A stretch of 64,000 nt of DNA, taken from Epiperipatus broadwayi. Lineage: Eukaryota > Onychophora > Udeonychophora > Euonychophora > Peripatidae. The stretch lies in the NCBI GenBank assembly GCA_028023455.1, contig JAQFVV010006221.1:1556001-1620000 (forward strand), given 5' to 3'. Positions 22,780-35,892 of the stretch are shown in pieces. Within the stretch, counting starts at the first letter, position 1, and every line of letters starts with the position of its first letter. Below the pieces are notes generated by a model. It saw nothing but the letters and a program-made list of their open reading frames with translations. It did no database searches and was not told the DNA's origin. A program made the translations under genes and the position numbers.

Positions 22780-23215
22780 TTAATTTTTTTTTAAAAGAGA
22801 TATGAATAGACTGTCTGGGTCTGGCAGAGGAGTTGTGAAGATTAATTTGCATCTTATATTCCAGATAGAGTGGGTGAGAAATACTGACATCCTTATAATT
22901 TGAAGCTGCTTACTTTGTAGGGATTCTTTTAGAGAGAGGATTCTGTAAATATCAATCTTTGTATTTTGGAAAATTAAAAGCTTGTTATTTTCAAGTCTGG
23001 TACATGAGTGAACTATGTGGTCAAACGTATCATCATGCCTCTTGCAGATTGGGCAGGTAGGGTCAATGTTGTTAAGAAATCTCTTGTGGTAGAGGAACCA
23101 GTTGGTATGCATGGCTCCCAGATTTACTTTTACTAAGTAGTTTAAAAATTTGGGTTCTAAAGCTAAGAACTTGAAAATGGAAGTAATTCTTTGATTAGTG
23201 ATGCTAAGCAGGATT
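22780..23215 (-). pseudogene. L1/Tx1-like LINE C-terminal fragment
   Basis: A 110-aa minus-strand frame contains a C-terminal finger, CPICKRHDDTFDHIVHSC, after a conserved MHTNWFLYHKRFLNNIDP stretch. Related residues continue upstream to about 23215 in the same direction. It resembles the LINE at 1-2390 but is a separate, shorter copy. The RT core is absent. Confidence 0.75.
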
Positions 23216-23259
23216 TAATAGTTTAGAAGGTTATTTTTGAAAACAATGTAAGTCATTAC

Positions 23260-23500
23260 ATCACTTTTGCAATTTTAATCCACCATTTATTAAACTTCTT
23301 TCTTTTAATTTCTATACTGTGGATGATTTTTTGTGTTCCTTTTATTGTTATTAAAAGCAGAAAATGACCCATTTATTTTTAAATAAGTCACTAATAATAG
23401 TCGTGGTCAAAGAAATGATCAAGATGTTATTTTAGTGAATCCAAAGCAGACTTATTTGTATTTACAATAGATTCCTTATAAAAAATTTATGATTAAGTAA
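23260..23500 (-). mobile_element. Possible RTE LINE fragment
   Basis: Resembles 57770-58010 (the region before the RT of an RTE element), for example around GCAATTTTAATC and ATAGATTCCTTA. Both are heavily decayed. Low confidence. Confidence 0.3.
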
Positions 23501-23644
23501 TATCATAATCTTTAAAACTTTAACTGAGAATATGAGTGTTTAATAGATGTTAAAATTAAGAGTAACTGGCAATTGCTTTCAAAGAACAAACATTAAATTT
23601 ATTAACAAAATGTTTGGAATAAAACTTACTTTTAATGCATCAAG

Positions 23645-23745
23645 CGTTGTTAGCCGAGAGGTCAGCACAGCCGCCTTGCAATTGGTTGCAGGCGGTTGTT
23701 GTGGGTTCGCCTCCTGACTGATGCTATGACATATGGAAAAAAAAG
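23645..23745 (+). mobile_element. tRNA-derived SINE (SINE-A)
   Basis: GTTAGCCGAGAGGTCAGC begins the head, the B box GGTTCGCCTCC follows, and the tail ATGCTATGACATATGG ends in an A-run. It is one of the best-preserved SINE-A copies here. Confidence 0.8.
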
Positions 23746-23950
23746 CATCCTAATCTATAAACTATTCATATGTACCTCAGATATTTATGTGATATTGATT
23801 TTAGTATTCTAATTTCCAATAATAGCATAATACATGAGATGCCATTGTTTAGAGAATAGTTGCATCCATATTTCTTTATAGTAACTTTTTGGGCTAAAAA
23901 GTGCTGTTATCATAATTAATTTGTTACATAAAATCTTAATAACAATTGTG

Positions 23951-24269
23951 AAAATTGGATTCACTAAATATCACATGACAACCATTATTGCATTTTCATT
24001 TTGGACTCATAGCTTTATAGTTAAATAAAAGGTATAAGGTGGTTGCTAGAGGGTTGCATTAGATCCTAAGATCTAGGTGCAGTGCATTCATATCCAAGAC
24101 TCTTCCCTGATAAAGGCCACAAGCTAGAAACTGGTCTGGGAATATTGGATGATTAGGCACTAAATAGGGATTTTATGCACAAACCTTATTGCATCCATTG
24201 ATTACTATGGCATGCACTGTATGGCGCTACTGTATGGAGAGTTTACTCCTGTTTTAAAATTGAATTCAC
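23951..24269 (+). mobile_element. HRZ1 ribozyme-bearing repeat with near-perfect TSD
   Basis: Flanked by AAAATTGGATTCAC (23951-23964) and AAAATTGAATTCAC (24256-24269), one mismatch. It begins with the family's TCACATGA block and ends GGAGAGTTTACTCCTGTTTT. The ribozyme region (24100-24160) has CTGATAA instead of CTGATGA and GAAACTGGTC, so it is degenerate. Confidence 0.75.
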
Positions 24270-24389
24270 AGAGTCATATACCTTTAATTAATAGTTTAAT
24301 GTTATTTTTTGACATGGACATTGAATGTTTTTTTTAATAGTAAATGGAAATTATTCAACTCATGTAGATTTTTCAGATTATATAATTGT

Positions 24390-25100
24390 GTTTGCAAATA
24401 ATGCTTTAGAGCTTCGGGAAATGTTGCAAGAGTTATGAGGTGAAAGTAAGAAAAATAAGATTAAAGATAAAAAGATTAAAGTAATGCTCAGTAGATTTTT
24501 TCAAAAGAAGAAAATAAAGATTGATAATAATGAGTTAGAAGTAGTTAACAACTTTGCAAATCCTTAATCAGATAATTATTACAGATGGAAATATAATGGA
24601 TAAAATTAATCATAAAATTAAACTAAAAAATATATCTATGTATTTGAAAATGAAGGTTTTTTTAATAAATGTGTTTTGCCAGTTTTTACTTATGGATCTG
24701 AGACTTAGACACCCAACAGAAGAGCAATACAGAGACTTCAGACTACTCAATAAAGTATGAAGAGATAATTGTGGGAGTAATAAGAAGAGATCAAAATAAA
24801 ATACATAGGTGAGAGAACAAACAGGTGTTACAGACAACATTGAAACAATTAAGTGACTGAAGTAGAAACTGGGCTGGATATATTGCTAGAATAGATGAAT
24901 AGTTAAAATCTTAAAGTGGATTCCAAGAGATTGTAAAAGACCCAGAAAGAGACCACATGTGAAATGGATGAATTAAATAAGGTAGTGTACTGGAGTGAAG
25001 TGAAGAAGAGAGACTAGAGATTGGAGAAGATAAATTTGGATAGAACTTTATTCTGCAGTGGATTGATAATACTTAAATATGATGATGATGATACAATAAT
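24390..25100 (+). pseudogene. RTE-type LINE 3' fragment, decayed
   Basis: The plus strand reads pieces of the RTE RT C-terminus in several frames. The block around KCVLPVLTYGSET is recognisable at 24670-24705, and CKRPRKRPH-like residues near 24930. It ends in the TGATGATGATGA tail near 25082 that is typical of RTE elements. Many stops. A better-preserved relative is at 63270-64000. Confidence 0.75.
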
Positions 25101-25432
25101 AACACTATCTCTGAACTTTTTGAATTTAACATTCTGGTATAAGAACTGATAGTATTAATGTACTAAACAATTTTGAAATAATATTAGCTTTATATACATT
25201 TAGGAATTCCAAGAATAGAAAATATCAAATTAGACAATAGAATCAAACACCTTCCTATCTTTTTTTACTCAGTCATCATATCTTTTGAAAAATATGAAGC
25301 CATCAATGTTTTTCATTAAACTTTGTTTTTTTCTGGAATAAATATATCAATTCTAAACCTTTTAGACTTTGAATAATTCTTTTCAAGAAATACTATTACA
25401 CATTTATTTTAAATACGTATTTTTTTTTTTTT

Positions 25433-25530
25433 AAGTGTCATAGCATCGGCCGGGACGTGAATCCGCAACCCGGGCAACTGCCTACAAGTGCAAGGCAATC
25501 GCGCTGACCTCTCGACCACCAATGCAAGAC
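25433..25530 (-). mobile_element. tRNA-derived SINE (SINE-A), minus strand
   Basis: The complement carries the GGTCAGCGCGATTGCC head, a diverged B box near 25465, and the GATGCTATGACA tail followed by an A-run (T12 on the plus strand at 25422-25433). Confidence 0.75.
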
Positions 25531-26429
25531 TAAATATGTATTTTTAAAAACTGAATTATCTTTATTATTATTGTCTACTTTCTCGCCATTAAAATTATTA
25601 ATATTGCAGTTAAATCTATATTATTTTGTGAACCAGGATATGTTTTTCCATCTTTTCTAAATCTCAACACATTAATGATCAGAAATAGACCTCTAATATA
25701 GCTTTCTAAATATACAAACGTTTTCTATATAAAGCTTCATACCTCATACAGTTTTAAAGTAAATCACTATTAGTTGTACTGCCTTGTTCAAGATCATAAT
25801 TAAGTATTCCCACTAAGCAAATATCTCCTCATTATCATGTCTTTTAATGCCAATAACTTAACATGTGAGATTAAGCTAAATATTCTTACATTTCTACTAA
25901 ATTGGGCTTTTTTTTTTCAGTAAAAAAAAAACCAACTGGTAAAAACTATACTTCAAATTCAAAAATAGCATTAACATAAATAAATTATCTCAGATTCTTA
26001 CTTACATAGCTTTTAATAATTTAATAAAAATTTCTTTCCTGGGCTTTATCCTATTATTATCTATGCTAAACTTTAGCAACTTTCGATTATTATTGTGCAG
26101 TCTATTTCAATTTATTTCTAAATGATTCTAATATACTACTGCTCACTTTCTTTTTTAATTACTTATTATTTCCATACACATCTTTTTTTTTATATAGAAT
26201 TCTTTAATATCTACGGTGGAGATATGGTACTGATAATAAATGTGCTATCTTTTCTGATTTCTTTGTCTAATCTTACAATATTCTTTTAATTCTAATGATT
26301 TTAAATAGACAATTTTAACTGCTCTAAAATGGTCAATGCAGAATATCCATACCTCCATTAGAGTAAATTAAAATTTTGTAAAGTTTAATTATTATAATAT
26401 ATAGAGAAGAAAAAAAAGATCATATTCCA

Positions 26430-26715
26430 ACATTCTCCATGTCCAATGGGGCTTGAAGATTTGCTATCTGGATATAAACTAAGCACTGATTATATATATG
26501 TATGGGAGATGATGGTCTGGACCAATTAATGAGTGCTGGTTCAGCATGAAATACGTATGCATATTGGAGATCATTTATCTTTTTCACAGGTATGTGGTTA
26601 TGGGTATCGGTTGTATAGGATAGAGTGGGTGGTTGTAGAGAGTTTGAAAGTCTGAGTTCAAATCCTTTCTAATTGCATTAAGTTCAGGATGACAATGTAC
26701 TTGTATTTAAATATT
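26430..26715 (+). mobile_element. HRZ2 repeat, degenerate ribozyme
   Basis: Contains AAGATTTGCTATCT, GATGGTCTGGACCAA and GAAATACGTATGCATATTGG (26500-26570). CTGATGA has become TTAATGA. It ends with the family's TATTAAATAC plus A-run near 26705. Confidence 0.65.
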
Positions 26716-27114
26716 AAATACAAAAAAAAAATTACATAGAAAATTTATGATTTTTTTTTTAGTTTGTTAAGACTAATTTCATTTTATTAAATTATTTTGT
26801 TAAATGTCATTAAAAATGCTAATTTTCTACGTGAAAAGCTACGTTGCATTGATCAGATTACTTTCACTTAATTTATTTTGTTACACTTAATTGTCTAAGA
26901 ATTAGTGAAACGTAAATTAAATCTCAAAAAAAAAAGTTTCAAGTAATAATCATCTAATAAACATAGATGATAATGTTAATAGCTTATTAAATATATTTTT
27001 ATTATCAGTTAACAAATTTTTTCAGCAATAAAAATATATAAATACGTAAAAATCAATTATTATTCTAATATTCATAATAAAGAACAAAAAAGGGCATAAA
27101 ACTAGTTTATTTAT

Positions 27115-27245
27115 AGAGAGGCATATGGGAAAAACTTAGGGTGGGGAATGGAAAGGGAAGGGAAAGTGGCAACAGGTTTCTATGAGCATAGTGGCTGAGA
27201 GATTCCTGACTCCGAGAAAGGAGAAGCCATAGTGCATCACATAAC
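27115..27245 (+). mobile_element. 3' end of LINE-B family
   Basis: The block around GGGAAAAACTTAGG through GGCTGAGAGATTCCTG and CATAGTGCATCA is repeated at 28835-28960 behind a recognisable LINE finger. Here only the terminal part is kept. Confidence 0.5.
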
Positions 27246-28239
27246 AACAGTTCTTACCAATCAAGAAATGATTCCTCCAAGCTATGTACAGTGAAAAGAC
27301 CAACAGGGCCTAGTAAATTGGATACTATTTGGAAATATATACCATAGTTTGTTGTCATCCACACACAGTTGGAGAGTTTATAAATTCCCACTTATGCATC
27401 ATATAATAACATCTATTCTGGTCTCTTCTAATTCTGTTAATCTTTGACCAGAGTTTGCTTGGAAAGAAAAAGACAGTAACTCAAAGAGTAGAGTCAGCTA
27501 TTAGAATATGATTATTTATATTGGAGTTATTCCAGTCATGCATCCACATTTTGTTGATATCAAATATGGATTTCTGCTGAGAATTACCAGTGAATCAAAA
27601 AGGCTACCTTGATTTTAGCCTGATGTTTAGGGGACTGTTCAGAATAAAAATGATTGGATGATTTGGTAATTCAACAAGATTGTTGAATTCATTGATAGTT
27701 ACCAAGCTGAATCTGATGTTAGCTGGAGGGATATAAAACTATATATATATAAAATCAAAAATGTAATTTTTTATTGCTTTTACATAAATTCATTAGTAAG
27801 TAAAAAATAAATTTTCTTTAGCTTTCATGTGGAGCAAAATATCTTTTAAATAATAAATAAAATCAATTTTCTTATTTCAAGGTCAATCTATTTGTCAAAT
27901 AAACTTTTTTTATCTGATGAATAGATTGGAGTTGATACAGGAAGTGGGCATTATTTGCGAATTTATTTAAATGATTCTTTGTCCCATCTTTTATTTTTAT
28001 TCACATAATACCACAATTAAAAGGTGAAGAAATTTTATTGTTTACATACATTTTAGTCCATTTATGTGAATAAAAGTATTTCTTTAAAAAAATGTATTTT
28101 CTACCTTTTAATTTTGTATAATTCCGGAAATTATGAATAAAAAAGTTTAGGTACAATTTAATACTGCTAGATAGCAGTATAAAGAATGCTGAATCCATAT
28201 AATAACCAAAATAGTATTTAATTAGGTTATGAATAAAAG

Positions 28240-28960
28240 GCAGACAAGAAGATGGATGAGAAAGGTAGTATGATATGCAAAAGATTTGGTTAAAGAATTT
28301 ATGTCAGTATACTTATACAAAAGATGGGATGGATTGTGTTAGGAGAATTGTTGAGTGTTATAGTGGCAAGGAATGAGATAGAAGAATAGATGCATTAATA
28401 AAGAATAGAAAATTGGAGAGATGGAGAACTAGTTATGGAGAGTAAAAAGAGTTTATTTATATATATATATATATACAGAATATTGGGTGCGATTTAATTT
28501 ATGAGAATAGCAAGGAAAGTACTTTTCTATTTAAGTACGAACAGGATCTTTAGCAACAAAGGAATATACAGATAAATGGGGATGATTTAGTATGCAAGTT
28601 GTGTAAGGAAAGCATAGAAAATATTAGTCATCTGTTAATGGAATGTAAGTGACTGCAAGCAGAAAGGGTACAAGTAATGATGTTATGGAGGAATAAATAT
28701 AAACAAAGTGATTATACAGAAAGTGGGTTCTTGGATTTTATGCTGGTTTGGGAAAAGATAAGGGAGATTTAGATATAAAGGCCATGGAGTTGATAAAGAT
28801 TATGTTGTGGAAATGGGATGGAGCAAGATAGAAAGGAATGCGGGAAAAACATTGGGCAGTGAATGAAAAGGGAAGGTATAGTGGCTAACAGGATTCTCCG
28901 GGCATAGTGGCTGAGAGATTCCTGGCTCCAAATAAGAAGTCATAGTGCATCATGTAGCAT
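28240..28960 (+). pseudogene. LINE-B C-terminal fragment with zinc finger
   Basis: Around 28590-28655 the plus strand encodes VCKLCKESIENISHLLMEC, a CX2CX8HX4C finger of the kind that ends LINE ORF2 proteins. It is followed by a shared 3' block (28835-28960). Upstream frames are broken and no RT core is seen. It differs from the Tx1-like copies at 1-2390 and 22780. Confidence 0.65.
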
Positions 28961-29779
28961 ATAAAATTAAAAAATTTAAATTTTCACAAATTTTTTATTA
29001 AAATTGTTTGCAAACTCCAATACTGTCATCAGGAATATGGATATATGCAATGTTTCAATTAGATTAAACATTGAGAAATTGGGGGAAATCGAGTTATAAG
29101 ATTTCATCAAATCAAACACATAAAAAAAAACAGAATAACTAAAAGCAGATAAAAGGATATTTGATTTCAAAACTTTTTTAGATATGATGTTTCAAAATCA
29201 ATTCAGATTTGCATGAAAGAGCTTATCATATAATCAAAAAGAAAGGACAGGCCTCAATTATGCCTTATGTGGACCTAATCACATAATTAAAATAATTATC
29301 ATATTTTCTGTTAGCAAATTATAAAATTAAAACCTTAGCTAGTACCATTCTATAAGATGAAAAAGATACAAGAGTACTTTAAATTAGTTTTTAAAAAATG
29401 ATGGGATGTTTTTATTGAACATAATTTTAATTTTTAAAATTTTTTTAGATTAACTTCAGCATCTATTAACCAGAAGTGCCAATTTAGTTGCTCATTTAAA
29501 GGTTGTTGCATTTTTTAAAATAATAAATGGTGTAAATATGCTATGTGCCAGTTAAATTTATAAAACAAAAATTTGAATCCAGATTTTTTTCCCCGAAATA
29601 GTCTATCCAAGACATTCTTGTAATTATTCATAACATTAAAATTAAATAGGAAAAGAGAAAGCAGAAAAACTGTCTATTAGTAGTTGATTCATATTTAAAA
29701 TAGTCAATTTTTTTAGAATGTTTACTTATGGATAATTCAAACATCCAATAAAAGATTAAATAGTTATTATTAACAATAA

Positions 29780-30115
29780 GAGAAATTAAAGCAAACTCCC
29801 CATACAGTAGTGCCATCCAATGCATACCTTGGTAAACAATGGATGCAAGAAGGTTTGTATATATAAAATCCCTATTTTAGTGTCTACTCATCTAATATCC
29901 CCAGACTAGTTTCTAACTTATGGTTTTCATCAGTGAGGCGAACACTGCACCTAGATCTTAGGATCTATACAACCACAAAAACTAGTTTGGGGGTATTGGA
30001 TGGTAGGCACTAGATAGTAATTTATGCATAAATATTTTTGTATCCATTGATTACTAAAACTTACACTGGCTGAAACTATTGTGTGGGGAGTTTATGATTG
30101 TTTAAACAGCTTATG
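29780..30115 (-). mobile_element. HRZ1 repeat, two inverted halves
   Basis: The left half is minus-strand family sequence from CTCCCCATACAGTAGTGCC. The right half (29970-30110) is its inverted partner with AACTAGTTTGGGGGTATTGGA. I could not identify a clean duplication at the ends. Confidence 0.65.
29886..29945 (-). ncRNA. Hammerhead ribozyme (HRZ1), core intact
   Basis: Minus strand: CTGATGA (29933-29927), stem II region, GAAAC (29913-29909), then TAGTC, a GTC cleavage site. Stem III ACTAGT is self-complementary, so two molecules could complete it. The flanks TGGGG and CCTCA form stem I with one G-U pair. Confidence 0.7.
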
Positions 30116-31295
30116 TAACCAGAGGAAATGATGATTATGTGAAAATAAATTAAAAAAAGAAAAACCAGAAAAACTCTCAATTTTATATTTAATTAGCCTG
30201 TACAAGAAAACTCTTTCAATATATCTTTCAGCATTTCTAGAAAAGAACAAGAGATGATTTTGCTATGCAGTAAATCATTTAGAGCAATGTCCTCATGCTT
30301 AATTTTAAATGTGAAATGAACTAGAATCATACTATTGAAGTACTGTTGTTTGATACCAATTTTTTGTATTTTTCGCTTTAAACAAGAAAGAAACAACTTG
30401 AAAAAGTAATCTAAAAATTAATACATTATAATCGAAACATGACTAAATAAAAAAATATTAAAAATTTTAAAAATAAAATATTTTTTTATATCAGTGTACC
30501 ATATACGACACAAATTGAGGATATCACAGAACTCTCTTTTTTAGGCAATAAAAAAACCATTAAGACAAATACAGTTAAAAGAATATTTTTACAAATTGGA
30601 GACATATTAAAGGTATAAAATAGAATATTATAAGAATCAAATTATTTTAATGAAGTTAAGGGAAATAAGGTGCGAATTTAATTTTGGATGTATTAAACAT
30701 CTGTCATTTAAGAATAAGTTTATTAAGTATTACAATTATTAAATATATAAGCATTAAAAAATAGGACTAGATATTTAATATGTATGCGTTATACAAAATA
30801 TATACCTATAAGTATTATTCAGAAGAAAACCGAATAGTAAAATAGTCAAAACATCTGAAGGAAAAGAATGTCGGTAACATTAAAATAAATATGAGAGTAC
30901 TGGAATAAAAAGTCTACATATGTATGTTCAATACTAATTAAAAAAAAGAATCTTCAATTCCTTTCTTTGTTTCAATATGGGTAAATCATTTAACTAGGGA
31001 TTTTTGTCTTTTAAATTCGAATCACCTTAACGAGTGGTCTTCGACGGAAATAATACATGTTATTTCCTAGACAAAAAAATGTAAAATTGTAGAAATATTT
31101 AGAAGCAAAAAAGTAACGGATTGAAAATTAATTTAATTTAATTAATGTTAAACATATCAAGAAAGCGATTCAATAAAGCAGCAATTAAAACAGTGGTAAA
31201 GAGGGAGAAATTTAAAGGAAATATATATATATGCACACATGTAGACTATAAACTCGCTATAAAATTTTTAAAATGTATGATAATTATTATTGCAG

Positions 31296-31437
31296 GATAC
31301 TTTACTTAGGAATTCTTGCCGCAATTGTTATTATACCAGTACTTGAAGTAACAAGTAATCCAGAACAATTAATCTCTGGAGTCGGACTGATTGCTTATAT
31401 TTTACTTGCATTTGTATTTTCCAAGCACCCTGCTCAC
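31296..31437 (+). CDS. SLC28A3: SLC28/CNT nucleoside transporter, exon with early TM segments
   Basis: First recognised exon (142 bp) of a concentrative nucleoside transporter, a Na+- or H+-coupled nucleoside importer of the plasma membrane. The acceptor TTATTGCAG ends at 31295 and the donor GTAAGT begins at 31438. The intron before it is phase 2, the one after is phase 0. Two hydrophobic stretches are joined by SNPEQLISG, matching the PEQLI block of human CNTs, then SKHPAH leads into the conserved WRTV of the next exon. Upstream exons (N-terminus) were not recognised. The following intron is 14,986 bp and filled with repeats. Family assignment is firm; the member (A1, A2 or A3) is not resolved, so the symbol is provisional. 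Confidence 0.85.
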
Positions 31438-31797
31438 GTAAGTACGTTAGATATCATTATCGATCTTAATGATAAAGTTGTACTTTTTTTTTTTTTACGT
31501 ATGATTTCGATGTATCCATAAATCTATATATATATCATTAGACAAGAACATCATACTTTGAACCTAAAACTTGTTCCGTGTTTCTCTATCACTTCACTTA
31601 TTATGTCGTTGTTTGTTTGTTTTTACTGTATAATGCAAGTAACTGTTATAATGTGAATCTTGTGGTTTTTGCCATAGATTGTTTTTTTTTTTTATGTTCA
31701 TTGGTATATTTTAAACAGGATTGCTAAGTCTTTCAATCTTCATCATTTTTTTTTTTTTGATTTACCATTTTTTAGTTATAACAATGTATTTCTAAAG

Positions 31798-32043
31798 ACT
31801 AATATCATCTATATTTATTACTTTTTATAATTATTTTTTACAATCCACTATTGACAGTTTCAATTGCCCCAGAGATCCAGATTCGATTGCCCCAGAGATT
31901 ATTGGGGCAATCGAAACTGGATCTCTGGGGCAATCGAAATTACTGGGGCAATCGAAACTGGATCTCTGGGGCAATCGAAACTGTCAATAGTGGATTGTAA
32001 AAAAGCATTGTAAAAAGTAATTAAGAATATAGATGATATTAAT
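31798..32043. repeat. Large palindrome with GGGGCAATCGAAA units
   Basis: The outer arms (about 31800-31870 and 31975-32043) contain ATCATCTATATT and TACAATCCACTATTGACAG and their complements. Inside, units with GGGGCAATCGAAACTGGATC repeat about three times in one direction. The whole can fold into one hairpin. No target duplication was found. Confidence 0.65.
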
Positions 32044-32783
32044 ATTGTGAATTTGGCAATGCAGTAAGAAAGATAATGTTATTTTTAAAAACATTTGTGT
32101 GATGTCATTTCTTTCAGAAGATAGACTGAGAAACTAGATAACCAAGAAATAATAATTAACCTTTATCTTAATGATAGTTTTCCTTGCCTGCCATTCAGAA
32201 TTTATAACAGCATATATTAATCTGTATCATTTAGATGTATAAAAATAAAAAGCTGCAAGATAAGACTTTGCAACTAGTGAAGAAAATAAAATTGGATATT
32301 TCTAACATTAGTAATAATTTAAAGATGTAATTATAATATTATTAAAGATAATTATTAATATGATTGGTATTTATATTTAATACAGCAGATATGTTTGGTG
32401 AAAAATTGTTAACTATTAATATTTGCTTCAATGTCTTGAACATAAATTTTAAATTCTTCTTCTTCAACCTTGGCAAAAAACTTCTTCATTTGACGAAAAC
32501 TTGAAAATCAATGCTGAAACCTTGTGCATACAAATATAATTTTAGGAATAAAAATAATAAATTTTTAACAACAATTAAAAATTTATTTTTATAACCTAAA
32601 ATCTTGATTAAAATGTCTAAATTTTGATTAGAATTCGATTTCATTTTGTAAATCAATAAGTTGTACTTCTATCAAGAATCTTCCATTATCTCCGCTGTTT
32701 AAAGTTAGCCATTGGATTTGTCGCAAAGACTAGCTTAGTGTCATCTATTCTCCAACTTTGAAAAGTATTAATGAAGGACTAGT

Positions 32784-33326
32784 GATAATATAATTTAAAC
32801 CACTAAACGTCACATGATCACCATTCTTTATGCTTACACAAGTTGTTTACACAGCTGCTAAACTTTCCATGCAGTAGCACCACTTAGTGCAAGCCAGAGT
32901 AATCAATGGATGCAAGAAGGTTTGTGCATAAAATCCCTATCTAATGCCTACTCATTCAATATCCCCAGACTAGTTTTTACCTTATGGCTTTCATCACTGA
33001 GGAGCCTTGGATCTGATGGCACTGCACCTAGATCAATTTAACCCTCTAATGCAACCCTCCAGCAGCCATCTTTTACCTTATTAGGCTAATAAGGTAAAAG
33101 GTGGTTGCTGGGGGTGCATTAGATCTTATGATCTAGGTGTGGTGCTGTCAGATCCAAGGCTCATCACTGATGAAAGCCAAAAGTTAGAAACTAGTCTGAG
33201 GATATTGAATGAGTAAGCACTAGATAGGAATTTTATGCACAGACCTTCTTGTATCCATTGATTACTTTGGCATGTACTGTATGACACTACTGCATGGATA
33301 GTTTTGCCTCTGTGATAATAGAATTT
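32784..33326. mobile_element. HRZ1 repeat, full palindromic form with TSD
   Basis: TSD GATAATATAATTT (32784-32796) and GATAATAGAATTT (33314-33326), one mismatch. The two halves are inverted copies meeting near 33075 at CCTTATTAGGCTAATAAGG. Each half has a ribozyme region: minus-strand 32960-33025 (degenerate) and plus-strand 33150-33215 (core intact). Confidence 0.8.
33150..33215 (+). ncRNA. Hammerhead ribozyme (HRZ1), core intact
   Basis: CTGATGA (33167-33173), weak stem II, GAAAC (33187-33191), palindromic ACTAGT and GTC site, then TGAGG, which can pair with upstream CTCA. Confidence 0.65.
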
Positions 33327-34436
33327 GTTTTAACCAGTGATATCAATGACCACCCTATCAATGACTATGTTCCAACTTTAAATTCAAAATAATCAAAGGA
33401 GAAAACCATTTATTCCTTGATGGATAATAGTTGTATTATATATATATATATCATTAAAAGATTATTTTTCTTTGGAGACTTTAATGCCCAAATTAATAAA
33501 AACAATAAATTTAACCCTTAATTTTGAGAAATAATGTTATTGGTTCTGAATAGTCAAATGTCTATTGTTTTTAAGTTTTTGTATAATATATGGATTGATT
33601 CTTCATGCAAAAAAATGTTATAAAGATACTTGAATGTAGAAACACTCTAGTAAATGTAAATTGTTGAACGACATCTTAAATTATTAAGCTTCTAAATTAA
33701 AATAATAATTACATTCTTAAAAAATAAGTCTTATTCTAAAGGTGTTGGTATCAATTTTGATGTTTATTTATAAAACAACTATTACTCATGGTTAAATTTC
33801 AACAGATGTTAAAAACTAAAATTGTCAATTTCGGTTTTCAAGCTTGATAATCTTTTTAAAAATTATCTTGAAAATAATAATAAGTCTGTTCTTGAGTTCA
33901 TTTTCTTTGATAATGAGTTAATTAAAAAGAAATGTGGAATTTTATGATGGGAATAAGAACATTGAAATTAATATGGAAGATCATAATCAACATAGAAATT
34001 TAAAGCCAAAAATTTGATAATGACAAGAAAAATAAAAGTAATTGATAAACTAAAAATGTTAAGGAGATATAGATATTTGTTATCATGGCAACTTAAAATT
34101 TTTTTGGTGCATTGAAAATAAATTGTAGATTATTTATTAAATCAATGAATATTTCAAATATGTGGAAAGCATACTTTGATCAGCTTTTGAATGGTGATGC
34201 AAGGATTTGGATGAATAGATTTGTGCAATTCAATTAACAATTTATAATTCAGACCCATAATAGATTAAAGCCCTGATTTCAGCACTGTGAGCAAAGATTA
34301 GCTTATATATAGATAAGCTCTAAGCATAAATATACATTTATGCTTTTTAGACTGATGCTAAAGAGTAAGTGTATATAAATTTGTAACAGAGTAACTGGAG
34401 GTTTATTTCTTCTTTATAATATAAATTAAATTTTAT

Positions 34437-34953
34437 ATTTAAATGAGTATCACATGGTCATCATTTCTTATGCTTGTACATAACTGTTATCAAAACAGGC
34501 AAAAATCTCCTTACAGTAGTGCCACTCAGTGCAAGCCAGAGTAATAACAGTTATGAGCAAGCATAAGAAATGGTGATCATGTGATGTTTAATGGTTTAAT
34601 ACCAATCCTCTCTAATAAAATAGTGGTGTCTACAGTTATTAAAGAACCAAAGATACCAAAATGTATGGGCACTGAACTGAGTTCAGACATATATGACTAT
34701 ATAAGCCAATGAGTTTGGATTGAAAATATTTTTGTGCTTTCAATTTTATTCTTATAGTTTTGTAGTTGAGATAAAAGATCTAGGTGCAGTGCTTAGATCC
34801 AAAACTCCTCACAGATGAAAGCCACAAACTAGAACTAGTCTGGGGGTATTTGATGAATAGGCACTAGATAGAGATTTTACGCACAAGCCTTCTGGCATCT
34901 ATTGATCTACTCTACTGTATGGAGATTTTTGCCTGTTTTAATTTAAATAAGTA
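34437..34953. mobile_element. HRZ1 repeat, rearranged, with TSD
   Basis: ATTTAAATGAGTA (34437-34449) and ATTTAAATAAGTA (34941-34953) flank it with one mismatch. It contains an internal 150-bp palindrome (34450-34610), an extra block (34640-34780) also found at 40570-40690, and a ribozyme remnant (34790-34850) with CAGATGA and a shortened GAAC. Confidence 0.65.
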
Positions 34954-35420
34954 ATTGTGTAATAAGCATTTGAGAAATTTGTATACCCTTAAAATAATGT
35001 TCCAGGATTTACTTGGTATCAATATATTTTCAGGAATAAGCTTTCATTATTAAGAAAGATAGTTTACATCTCATCTCCAAGAGAACTACCCATTGTCCAA
35101 AAATAGGAGCTTAAAATGTTTCCAAATTTGCATAGCTCATTTAATCAATAGTTAAAATAAGAGGCTGAGCACTTTTCATTGGCTAAATTGTTTACAGATC
35201 ATGTGATTTTCTCGGAATATATTGCACATTTATTTTATTTTGCAAATTTTTAATATTCTTATCCCTAACACCCTCTGGATGTCTTAGTGTTCTTGATTTC
35301 ATTTATTGTTTGGTAGTAATAAATGGAACAACTTTTTATATGTCTAGAAAATTTCTAATAAAATGATTTACATGTTGTGTGGATAAAATGTGAGAATCTC
35401 TTTTGTGCATAATGTGGTTT

Positions 35421-35540
35421 GTGGTAGATTAACCGAGAGGTCAGTGACAGCTGCTTTACAAGCAGTTGTCCCGGGTTGTGGGTTCGCTTCCCGGCTGATG
35501 CTATGACACATGAGAAAAAATAAATAAATAAATAAATCTA
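35421..35540 (+). mobile_element. tRNA-derived SINE (SINE-A)
   Basis: ACCGAGAGGTCAGTGAC head, GGGTTCGCTTCC B box, GATGCTATGACACATG, then an (AAAT)n tail. Best A-box/B-box spacing of the set. Confidence 0.8.
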
Positions 35541-35892
35541 ATAAAGATAATCTTTACAACATTTGTTAAGTACTCAACAATAGCTAAATCTAGATTATAT
35601 AAAATCTTTTTTTTCATTATATGTTCGCTTATGATAGAAATGACTATAAAAACTTGTTCTAAATAATAATTAGTAAAAAAACGTGGGTTTGAAATATTTG
35701 TGAAATGACATGTATTGATGGCAGGATAAGTGATATTAAGATTTATTAAGAAACTATTTCACTTAATAATATTGCAATTCCAAAATAAGTAAATTGTACT
35801 TGTAATTTTATGCTTGAGATGACCCAAATGAAATATTGTTACTGGTACAGATATTTTAACTTTATTTTTTGAATAGCAATATTTTTTTCCAG

